Shown: positions 56,992 to 64,000 of the stretch, one piece after another | How positions within the stretch are numbered: the stretch's first letter is position 1 | Layout of the letters: every line of letters starts with the position of its first letter | Assembly (NCBI GenBank): GCA_003220795.1 | Contig: QHTK01000065.1 | Coordinates: 1-64,000 of the forward strand | Direction of reading: 5' to 3' | DNA length: 64,000 nucleotides | From: Gemmatimonadota bacterium | Lineage (GTDB): Bacteria > Gemmatimonadota > Gemmatimonadetes > Gemmatimonadales > GWC2-71-9 | Translations under genes and position numbers: made by a program | The notes under the pieces: model-generated | Databases searched by the model: none | What the model was told of the DNA's origin: nothing | Seen by the model: the letters and a program-made list of their open reading frames with translations, nothing else

Positions 56992-59900
56992 TTAGGGCGT
57001 CCTCACCAGATGCACGTGTTCCGCGCCCACCACTTCCCGGAGCGCGGCCAGCAGATCGTCTCCGACTTCGACTCTGAGCGAGCGGCTCCGGAGTCGCGTC
57101 GGTGGCTCCCCTCCACCACCTGCACCACCTCCATCACCTCCACCACTTCCTCCGTTCCCCACCTCGACGAGCACCGGACAGGGTCCCGGATGCGCGGCGC
57201 ACAGCGCCGCCACTGCGCGGGCGGCGTCGGGCGGCGGGGGCGCGGCCCGCGACCACACGAGCGCCACGCCGATCGCCCCTTTGGCCCGCAGATCGTCGAG
57301 CGGCTGGGCCGTCTCGACGATGAACGGCGCCTGCTCTTCGTCCCGGTCCCGCGCACTGTGGCTCCCCGTGAGCAACAACGCGCCGTCCGGACGGATCACC
57401 TCGTTGAGCTTGGCCCACGCCTCCGGGAACACCAGCGCTTCCGCCGTGCCGTGGAAGTCCTCCAGCACGAGGCGTGCGTATTCCGCGCCCGACTTCTTCG
57501 AGATCTGTCGCTTCACGACCGTCACCACCGCCGCGACCCGCACCTTCTGGTCGCTCCAGCGGCCCAGCGTCGCGGTCGTCCGGGTACCGAAAAGCTCCAC
57601 CTCGGCGCGGTACTTGGCGAGGGGGTGCCCGGAGATGAAGAAGCCCAGCACGGCCTTCTCCCGCGCCAGGCGATCGTGCTCGCTCCAGGGGGGAAGGTCG
57701 GGAAGTGGGGCCGGCGGTCCGGGGTCCGGGGTGTCCTGCCCCCCTCCGAACAGCGCATGCTGACCCGATTGCCGCTCCGCCTGGCGGGCCTGCGCCTCGG
57801 CAAATGCGTGGTCCAGGGCCGCGACGAGTTGCGCGCGGTGGCCCCCGAGGGAATCGCAGGCGCCGGAGTCGATCAGCGCCTCGATCACCCGCTTGTTGCA
57901 GAGCCGCAGGTCGATGCGCTCGCACAGGTCGACGAGCGTGCGGTACGGCTCCCCGGCCTGCCGCCCCGCGATGATCGACTCGATCGCGCTCCCGCCGACG
58001 TTCTTGATCGCGCCCAGCCCGAACCGGACCCGGCCCTCGCCGACCACGGTGAACTTGAACCCCGACTCGTTCACGTCGGGCGGCAGCACTTCGAGGCCGA
58101 GCTCTCGGGCCTCGTTGATGTACTGCACGACCTTGTCGCTGTTGCCGATTTCGGATGACAGCAGCGCCGACATGAATTCAGGGGCGTACCGCGTCTTGAG
58201 CCATGCCGTGCGGTACGACAGGACCGAGTACGCGACCGCGTGCGACTTGTTGAAGCCGTACCGGCCGAACGTCTCAATCTGGGCGGCGATGTCTTCGATC
58301 ACGCGCAGCGGGTGCCCGCGCTCGACCGCGCGCGTGACGAAGCGGCCCAGCTCCTGCTGGATCAGCTCCTTGTCCTTCTTGCCGACCGCCTTGCGCAGCA
58401 CGTCGGCTTCCGCGAGCGAGAATCCCGCGAGTACGTTCGCGATCCGCATCACCTGCTCTTGATAGGTGATCACGCCGTACGTCGGCTTGAGAATTTCTTC
58501 GAGCGCGGGGTGCGGGTAGCGCACCGGCTCGCGGCCGAGCTTGCGGTTGATGAACACGAGATGCATCCCCGTGTCGAGCGGCCCGGGCCGGAGCAGCGCG
58601 TTGGCCGCCACCAGGTCGTCGAACCGGTCGCACTGCATGTTGCGCAGGCAGTCGGTGGCGAGCGGAGACTCGAATTGGAACACGCCCGCCGTACGGCCGG
58701 CGCGCAGCAGCCGGTACACCTCGGGGTCCGCGAGGTCGAGGGTCTCCATGGCGAGCGTCACGCCGTGTCGCGCCCGCACCATCTCCACCGTATCGTGGAT
58801 CACGGTGAGGGTCTTCAAGCCCAGGATGTCGATCTTCAGCATCCCGACCTGCTCGAGCCCCACCCCGTCGAACTGGGTGATGATCGCGTCCGCTTCCTGC
58901 GGGGCGAGGCACACGGGGACGTAGTCGGCGAGGGGGCCGGGGGCGATCACGACGCCCGCCGCGTGCACCGACGCATGACGCGCCAGTCCCTCGATCCGGG
59001 TGCCGAGCTCGAGAATCTTGCGCACCCGCTCGTCCTGGCCCGCGGCCGCCCGCAGGTCCGGCACCTTCTCGGCCGCTTCGGCCAGCGTGAGGGCGTACCC
59101 GGGGCCGGAGGGGATGAGCTTGCTCAGGCGGTCGACGTCTCCCATCTCGAGGCGCAGCGTGCGTGCCACGTCACGGAACGCGGCCCGCGCCTTCATGGTC
59201 CCGAATGTGATGATCTGGCCCACCGACTCGCGGCCGTAGCGGGAGCGCATGTACTCGATCACCTCGCTGCGGCGCTCGAAACAGAAGTCCAGGTCGATGT
59301 CCGGCATGGTGACGCGCTCGGGATTCAGGAACCGCTCGAACAGCAGGTCGAACTTGAGCGGATCGATGTCGGTGATGCCGAGCGCGTAGGCCACGAGCGA
59401 CCCGGCGGCCGACCCGCGCCCGGGCCCCACCGGAATGCCGCGCGCCCGCGCCGCTGTCGTGATGTCGGAGACGATCAGGAAGTACCCGGCGTAGCCGGTG
59501 TGCGAGATGACGCCCAGCTCGTAGGCGAGCCGCTCCTCCACCGCGGGCGGCAGGGGCTCGCCGTAGCGCGCCCGCGCCCCGGCGCGCGCCAGGTGGACGA
59601 GCAGGTCGTTGTCCGAGGCGAACTCCGGCGGGCGGGGAAACTGGGGCAGGAAGTACCGCTTCTCGAAGTCGAACTCGCACAGCTCGGCCACGCGCGCCGT
59701 CTCGGCCACGACCTCCGGATGCTCCGGGAACAGCCGCTGCATCTCGGCTTCGGACTTGACGTAGCTCTCCTGGCCGAAGAAGCGGAATCGGTTGGGATCG
59801 TCCAGATCCTTGCCGGTGCCGATCGCGAGTAGCACGTCGTGCGCCTCGGCGTCGTCCTTGCGCAGGTAGTGCGCGTCGTTCGTCGCGACGACCGGCAGCC

Positions 59901-60495
59901 CGAGCTCCTGCCCGAGACGGTACGCCCCCGCGGCGACGACCCGCTCCTCCGGGAGCCCGTGGTCCTGGACCTCGAGCCAGAAGCCATCGCGGCCGAACAG
60001 TTGCGCGAAATACTGCGCGCTCGCCTTGGCCGCCTCGTAGTTCCCCTGCCGCAGGTACAGCGCGACCTCTCCCGAGAGGCAGGCGGCCAGACCGATCAGG
60101 CCGTCGCGGTGCTGCTCGAGCGATTCCCGGTCGATCCGGGGGCGCCGGTAGAAGCCCTCGAGGAATCCGATCGAGGAGAGCTTGATGAGGTTCGCGTAGC
60201 CGACGCGGTTCTTGGCGAGCAGCACGAGATGGGAGTAGCCCGCCGGGACGTCCACGGGCTTCTCCCGTTTGTGCCGGCTGCCGAAGGCGAGGTACGCTTC
60301 GAAGCCGAGAATGGGCCGCACACCGCGGGCTTTCGCCTCGGTGTAGAACTGCCAGGCCCCGTGCAGGTTGCCGTGATCGGTGAGCGCCAGCGAATCCATG
60401 CCCAACGCCCGGATCCGGTCGAGCAGGTCGGGGATCCGGTTGGCGCCGTCGAGGAGGGAGTACTCGCTGTGGGTGTGGAGGTGGACGAACGGCAT
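56992..60495 (-). CDS. dnaE: DNA polymerase III subunit alpha
   Basis: The 1167-residue replicative polymerase has the PHP domain (FVHLHTHSEYSLLDGANRI, residues 3-21). The palm catalytic Asp residues are in PDIDLDF (about 396) and the GRGSAAGSLVAYALGITDIDPLKFDLLFERFLNPER region. Then come helix-hairpin-helix (VLPPDVNESG onwards) and an OB fold (VRVAAVVTVVKRQISKKSG). Near the C-terminus is an uncommon run of Gly and Asp (about 1120-1140) before the end. The gene begins 4 bases after hisIE ends and is followed by accA after 3 bases, so replication and lipid genes share a transcript here. Confidence 0.97.
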   Translation of the reverse strand: MPFVHLHTHSEYSLLDGANRIPDLLDRIRALGMDSLALTDHGNLHGAWQFYTEAKARGVRPILGFEAYLAFGSRHKREKPVDVPAGYSHLVLLAKNRVGYANLIKLSSIGFLEGFYRRPRIDRESLEQHRDGLIGLAACLSGEVALYLRQGNYEAAKASAQYFAQLFGRDGFWLEVQDHGLPEERVVAAGAYRLGQELGLPVVATNDAHYLRKDDAEAHDVLLAIGTGKDLDDPNRFRFFGQESYVKSEAEMQRLFPEHPEVVAETARVAELCEFDFEKRYFLPQFPRPPEFASDNDLLVHLARAGARARYGEPLPPAVEERLAYELGVISHTGYAGYFLIVSDITTAARARGIPVGPGRGSAAGSLVAYALGITDIDPLKFDLLFERFLNPERVTMPDIDLDFCFERRSEVIEYMRSRYGRESVGQIITFGTMKARAAFRDVARTLRLEMGDVDRLSKLIPSGPGYALTLAEAAEKVPDLRAAAGQDERVRKILELGTRIEGLARHASVHAAGVVIAPGPLADYVPVCLAPQEADAIITQFDGVGLEQVGMLKIDILGLKTLTVIHDTVEMVRARHGVTLAMETLDLADPEVYRLLRAGRTAGVFQFESPLATDCLRNMQCDRFDDLVAANALLRPGPLDTGMHLVFINRKLGREPVRYPHPALEEILKPTYGVITYQEQVMRIANVLAGFSLAEADVLRKAVGKKDKELIQQELGRFVTRAVERGHPLRVIEDIAAQIETFGRYGFNKSHAVAYSVLSYRTAWLKTRYAPEFMSALLSSEIGNSDKVVQYINEARELGLEVLPPDVNESGFKFTVVGEGRVRFGLGAIKNVGGSAIESIIAGRQAGEPYRTLVDLCERIDLRLCNKRVIEALIDSGACDSLGGHRAQLVAALDHAFAEAQARQAERQSGQHALFGGGQDTPDPGPPAPLPDLPPWSEHDRLAREKAVLGFFISGHPLAKYRAEVELFGTRTTATLGRWSDQKVRVAAVVTVVKRQISKKSGAEYARLVLEDFHGTAEALVFPEAWAKLNEVIRPDGALLLTGSHSARDRDEEQAPFIVETAQPLDDLRAKGAIGVALVWSRAAPPPPDAARAVAALCAAHPGPCPVLVEVGNGGSGGGDGGGAGGGGEPPTRLRSRSLRVEVGDDLLAALREVVGAEHVHLVRTP

Positions 60496-60499
60496 GCCG

Positions 60500-61108
60500 C
60501 TACCGCGCTCGCGCGTCCAGCTCCTCGAGCACGCGGTCGAGGGGAAGTTGCCTGGCTGCGAGTAGCACTACTAGATGATAGAGCAGGTCCGCGGCCTCGC
60601 TCGCGAGGCGCGCCCGGTCCTCGCTGGTGGCGGCGAGCACCGTCTCGACCGCCTCCTCGCCGACCTTCTGGGCGACCTTGGCCACCCCTTCCTCGAGCAG
60701 CCGCGCCGTGTACGAGCCCGCCGGTTTGTCGCGGGCGCGCGCGGCGACCGTACGGGCGAGACGCGTGAGGGTGCCGCCGGTCGACTCGCCGAAGCAGGTG
60801 GCCGCGCCGGTGTGGCAGGCTGGCCCCTGCTGGCGCACGACGTACAGCACCGCATCGCCATCGCAGTCCACACGGACGTCTTCCACGGTCTGCGTGTGGC
60901 CCGAGGTCGCGCCCTTCTGCCACAGCTCGCCGCGCGAACGGCTGCGGTAGTGGGCCTGGCCGGTCGCGCGCGTCCGTTCCAGGGCCTCGCGGTCGGCGTA
61001 CGCCACCATCAGCACCTCGCCGGCGAGCGCGCTCTGCGCCACGACGGGGACGAGTCCGTCGGTCCCGAAGCGCACGGCCTCAATCCAATTGTTGGAGGGG
61101 GAGGACAC
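60500..61108 (-). CDS. hisIE: Bifunctional phosphoribosyl-AMP cyclohydrolase / phosphoribosyl-ATP pyrophosphatase
   Basis: The 202-residue enzyme covers steps 2 and 3 of histidine synthesis. HisI is N-terminal (about 15-115; [44 protein letters not shown], with the zinc-binding Cys and His residues). HisE is C-terminal (about 118-200; [42 protein letters not shown]). The GTG start at 61108 coincides with the predicted transcription start, so the message may be leaderless; GTG at about 61075 is an alternative. It is the first gene of the minus-strand housekeeping run. Confidence 0.94.
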   Translation of the reverse strand: MSSPSNNWIEAVRFGTDGLVPVVAQSALAGEVLMVAYADREALERTRATGQAHYRSRSRGELWQKGATSGHTQTVEDVRVDCDGDAVLYVVRQQGPACHTGAATCFGESTGGTLTRLARTVAARARDKPAGSYTARLLEEGVAKVAQKVGEEAVETVLAATSEDRARLASEAADLLYHLVVLLAARQLPLDRVLEELDARAR

Positions 61109-61114
61109 TCGTTG

Positions 61115-61143
61115 AACCTATCGGCGCTCCCGTGCATTGTCAA
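61115..61143 (-). promoter_or_regulatory. Promoter for hisIE and the minus-strand operon
   Basis: On the minus strand: TTGACA (61143-61138), 17-base spacer, TAGGTT (61120-61115). The predicted start is near 61108, the GTG of hisIE. The -35 box overlaps that of the divergent antiporter promoter. Confidence 0.65.
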
Positions 61144-61166
61144 AATCCCGGCGGCGGGAATATCTT
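61137..61166 (+). promoter_or_regulatory. Promoter for the antiporter gene
   Basis: TTGTCA (61137-61142), 18-base spacer, TATCTT (61161-61166). The predicted start is about 61173, next to the ATG at 61175, so the message may be leaderless. TTGTCAA is read on both strands as a -35 box. Confidence 0.55.
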
Positions 61167-61174
61167 TGCGGCCC

Positions 61175-62524
61175 ATGGGCTGGGTCGCGAGCGTGTTCGC
61201 GCTGGGTCTGATAATGGCCCTGCTGCATCGACTCACCGCAGGCAGCCCGGTCGAAGCGCGCGCGACGCTCGCCCTCGGGTTCCTGCTGCTCGCGGCACTG
61301 GCGGGCGGTGAGCTGGCGAAGCGCGTGCGCCTGCCGCGCGTGACCGGCGCGCTGCTGATCGGCTTCGCCGCGGGGCCCGCTTGGCTCGGCTTGATCCGGC
61401 GTGACGAGGCAAACGCCCTCCAGCTCGTGGCGGACGCCGCCGTCGCGCTCATCGCGCTCGCGGCCGGGACGCAGCTCACGCTCGAGACGTGGCGCACCGG
61501 CCGCACGGCGTTCGCGCGGCTCGCGACCGGCGCGATCGCCTTCCCGTTCGCGGTCGTGACGCTGGTCGCGTGGTCGGTGAGCCGCGGGTTGCCGATCGCC
61601 GCGCACCAGCCGTGGCTTGATCGCCTCACGGTGGCTCTGGTACTCGGCACGCTCGCCGCCGCCGCGTCGCCCGCGATCACCCTGGCCATGATCGACGAGA
61701 TGCGCGCGCGCGGGCCGTTGGCGCGCTCACTGCTCGCCGTGACGGTCGCACAGGACGTGGCGGTGCCGATCCTGTTCACGGCCGTGCTGCTCGGTTCCAA
61801 GGCGCTGGCGAGCGCCGGGGCGCTGCAGCTGACGGTGGCAGGCGTCGCCGCGCTCGAGCTCGCCGGATCGTTGGCGGTAGGCGTCGCCATCGGAGCACTG
61901 TTGGCGCAGTACACCCGGCTGCTGCGAGGGCCCGAAGCCGCATGGCTCGTGGCCGCGGCGCTCCTCGCGGCCGTGGCCGCGCGGCTGTTGCGTCTGGAGC
62001 CGCTCCTGATCGGCCTCGCCGCCGGGGTCTACCTCGAGAACTTCTCGCCCGTCGAGCGCGGGCGGCTGGGGCACGACCTGAACCGCACCGCGCCGGTCGT
62101 GTACATCATCTTCTTCGCCCTCATGGGCGCCGGCCTGCAGCTCGGCGTGCTGGCCCAGCTGTGGCCCTGGGCGTTGCTCCTGGCGGGGCTGCGGGTGGTG
62201 AGCTTGCGCTACGGCCTCCGCTGGGCCGCTCGCCATCCGGCCGTGACGCCGGTCCTTGCCCGCACGGCGTGGCTTGGCCTTATATCGCAGGGGGGCACGG
62301 CGGTGGCGCTCGCCCAGCTCGCCCGGCGTGCGTTTCCCGAATGGGGGGTCTCGCTCGAGACCTTGCTCGTAGCGATCATTGGTGTCCACGAAGTGGCCGG
62401 ACCAATCTGCTTCCGCCAGGCGCTGCTTCGGGCTGGGGAAGTGCTGGAGAGGGACGCGGAGGGAACGCATGGCGGCGCAGCGGCTCTGGGTGACGGGACT
62501 GTCGTGGCTTCTGGTGGGGTGTAA
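61175..62524 (+). CDS. Cation:proton antiporter of the CPA2/Kef type
   Basis: The 449-residue inner-membrane protein has about 12 hydrophobic segments. ALLIGFAAGPAWLGLI, then AVALIALAAGTQLTLE, then GTLAAAASPAITLAMIDEMRARGPLARSLLAVTVAQDVAVPILF contain the core of the Na+/H+ exchanger fold, with the acidic residues of VAQDVAVP. ASPA replaces the more common ATSP-type sequence of the discontinuous helix. The end lacks a TrkA-N domain. ATG 61175 is used; an upstream frame is a shadow of hisIE. Its 3' end overlaps the next gene by 56 bases. Confidence 0.82.
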   Translation: MGWVASVFALGLIMALLHRLTAGSPVEARATLALGFLLLAALAGGELAKRVRLPRVTGALLIGFAAGPAWLGLIRRDEANALQLVADAAVALIALAAGTQLTLETWRTGRTAFARLATGAIAFPFAVVTLVAWSVSRGLPIAAHQPWLDRLTVALVLGTLAAAASPAITLAMIDEMRARGPLARSLLAVTVAQDVAVPILFTAVLLGSKALASAGALQLTVAGVAALELAGSLAVGVAIGALLAQYTRLLRGPEAAWLVAAALLAAVAARLLRLEPLLIGLAAGVYLENFSPVERGRLGHDLNRTAPVVYIIFFALMGAGLQLGVLAQLWPWALLLAGLRVVSLRYGLRWAARHPAVTPVLARTAWLGLISQGGTAVALAQLARRAFPEWGVSLETLLVAIIGVHEVAGPICFRQALLRAGEVLERDAEGTHGGAAALGDGTVVASGGV

Positions 62525-64000
62525 CGGCAGCGACGGTATCAGCCCGCCACTGCCCCCCTGTACGTCCGGCACCCCACTGGCCCTGAGCATCGGCGCCTAT
62601 CAATCCATAGATCCCGGTCGAGTGTCGGGCTGCATCGTGTTCCCTGCGACCGCGTCCGCAACGGAGTACCTGCTGGTCCCGCAGTCGGCGACCGGCACGC
62701 CCAACGACAGCCAGAGCTTCCAGCTGGTGGGGAGCGACCTCACCCCGTCCACCATGGCGTCGCTGGTCGCGGCTCCCGAGGCCGCGCCTACCGCCGTCGG
62801 TCCCGCCGAGCGGTTCCATCTGTTCCTGCGGCAGGCGGAGCGGAGTCGCGCGTATCCGGTGCCGCCCCAGCCGCAGCGCGCGGGGGGAGGGCAGCAGGCT
62901 GTGCAGGCGGCCGCGCAGGCGTCGCCGCCGCCCAGGAGGCCGTTCACCCCGGCGGATTCCGGCGTGATCAACTCGTTCAAGGTCTGCAGCGACGTGCAAT
63001 GTAGGACCTCTCATACGGTCGATGCCGCGCTGATGAAGATCGGCCAGCACATCGCAATGTACGTCGACACCGCCGCCCCCACCCCCGGCCTTTCCCAGTC
63101 CGACCTGGACGCGCTGCGGGCGGTATTCGACACGCGGCTGTACCAGATCGACACCACGGCGTTCGGCCGGGAGTCCGACATCGATCACAACGGCGTCGTC
63201 ATCGTGTTGATGACGAACGGGGTGAACGAGCTCGTGAAGGCCGCGGACTGCTCGTCCGGTGTCGTCGCGGGATACTTCTACGGCGCGGACATCGATCCCT
63301 TCTGGGGGCCGCAGTTCAACAACGGCGAGATCTTCTATGCGCTCGTACCGGACCCTGTGCCCACGCTCCAGAGCTGCTCGCACACGGTCGCGGAGGTCAA
63401 GCGGCTGGTGCCGGTCACCTTCATCCACGAGTTCCAGCACATGATCAGCTACAATCATCACGTGTTGGAGCGACACGGGGATGCCGAGATCTTGTGGCTC
63501 AACGAGTCGCTGTCGCACTACGCGGAGGAGCTGGGTGGTCGCAGCGTGCTCCCGGCGGACACCGCGACGTTTTGCAGCTACGTAGCCGGCGACCTGAGCA
63601 ACTCAGGCACGTACTTGCAGTCGCCGCAGAGCCACTTTTTGGTGGACACGGCCGGCATCGGGGACTTGGCGAACCGTGGCGCGTACTGGCTGTTCCTGCG
63701 CTACCTGATCGACCAGTACTCGGCGGATACCTCGTTCGCACAGCGCGCCGTATTCACCCGCAAGCTCGACATCACGAGCCTCACCGGGCCGCAGAACGTG
63801 GCGACGCAGACGGGGCAGTCGTTCGCGCTGGTGCTCGAGCGCTGGGCGCTGGCGAACTGGGTTTCCGATCTCCCCGGCTTTACGGCCCCATCCGAGCTGC
63901 GATACAAGATGTGGCGGTTCCGGGCGGACTATCCGCTGCTGCGCAACAAGTGCCCAGATCCGGGTACGGGCGTGCCGCCGTATCGCGCTATCCCGGCTGC
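62469..64000 (+). CDS. Secreted zinc metallopeptidase, M30 (hyicolysin)-like, 5' part
   Basis: The gene is open from the ATG at 62469 to the window end, with no stop, so at least 510 residues are encoded. A GGAGGG site stands 5 bases before the ATG. A lipobox LLVGC (Cys about residue 18) gives a lipoprotein. Then come a Pro/Gln-rich stretch (about 137-162), VMLMTNG-type strands, and the zinc motif HEFQH (about residues 320-324: TFIHEFQHMISYNHH) with the downstream WLNESLSHYAEE. These two motifs fit peptidase family M30 and relatives. The start overlaps the antiporter gene in another frame. Substrate and C-terminus are not visible. Confidence 0.8.
   Translation, partial: MAAQRLWVTGLSWLLVGCNGSDGISPPLPPCTSGTPLALSIGAYQSIDPGRVSGCIVFPATASATEYLLVPQSATGTPNDSQSFQLVGSDLTPSTMASLVAAPEAAPTAVGPAERFHLFLRQAERSRAYPVPPQPQRAGGGQQAVQAAAQASPPPRRPFTPADSGVINSFKVCSDVQCRTSHTVDAALMKIGQHIAMYVDTAAPTPGLSQSDLDALRAVFDTRLYQIDTTAFGRESDIDHNGVVIVLMTNGVNELVKAADCSSGVVAGYFYGADIDPFWGPQFNNGEIFYALVPDPVPTLQSCSHTVAEVKRLVPVTFIHEFQHMISYNHHVLERHGDAEILWLNESLSHYAEELGGRSVLPADTATFCSYVAGDLSNSGTYLQSPQSHFLVDTAGIGDLANRGAYWLFLRYLIDQYSADTSFAQRAVFTRKLDITSLTGPQNVATQTGQSFALVLERWALANWVSDLPGFTAPSELRYKMWRFRADYPLLRNKCPDPGTGVPPYRAIPA

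Noticed and set aside
56992..60495. Long plus-strand frames opposite dnaE (for example 58240-59832)
   Set aside because: They are antisense shadows with His/Arg/Asp-rich composition typical of GC-rich DNA; dnaE motifs are clear on the minus strand.

Overview
The window is GC-rich (roughly two thirds G+C by eye) and densely coded. It comes from a didermic, heterotrophic bacterium, most probably a member of the Gemmatimonadota or a close relative in the FCB group. The reasons are an LPS gene (waaA), an Mla lipid-transport operon, four SusC/SusD outer-membrane nutrient-uptake pairs, CRTAC1-type FG-GAP proteins, a very short ATP synthase epsilon subunit, and core genes of FCB-like type. Species placement is inference; no rRNA gene is present.

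Layout. 1-520: end of a primary-type sigma factor, then a terminator. 637-3127: mlaE-mlaF-mlaD. 3251-4491: a NUDIX hydrolase and a receiver-like/AraC regulator, bracketed by two long hairpins built of 7-base units. 4647-8781: F1 ATP synthase genes atpA-atpG-atpD-atpC without F0 or delta genes. 8830-11212: three small outer-membrane barrel-like proteins and a small lipoprotein. 11286-13228 (minus): waaA and a DsbA-like protein. 13333-18196: a seven-heme cytochrome facing a minus-strand SoxC-like molybdoenzyme, cytochrome c and CRTAC1 operon. 18275-19843: a TPR protein.

19840-52387 is an accessory block of four SusC-SusD pairs. They fall into two subfamilies by sequence. Pairs 1 and 4 each have a divergent minus-strand gene for a 'carboxypeptidase-regulatory domain + TonB plug' protein with no barrel. 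Pairs 2 and 3 each have a convergent minus-strand gene for a short plug-only protein, exported and possibly lipidated. Type of plug protein, orientation and SusCD subfamily go together. I regard this as the most interesting system in the window: stand-alone plug domains that partner particular SusCD transporters. Around the pairs are a 1223-residue double CRTAC1 protein, a TolB-like propeller, an Ig-like lipoprotein, a DUF4397 lipoprotein, and a TPM / nucleotidyltransferase / LemA group.

52475-61108 (minus) is a housekeeping run: hisIE, dnaE, accA, ricT, metG and an M23 peptidase. dnaE next to accA also occurs in E. coli. A proton antiporter (61175-62524) is divergent from hisIE and overlaps the start of a secreted HExxH metallopeptidase that runs off the window end.

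No tRNA, rRNA, CRISPR array, transposase or integrase was seen. Several intergenic gaps hold long hairpins or palindromes with repeat-like architecture; these are listed separately.
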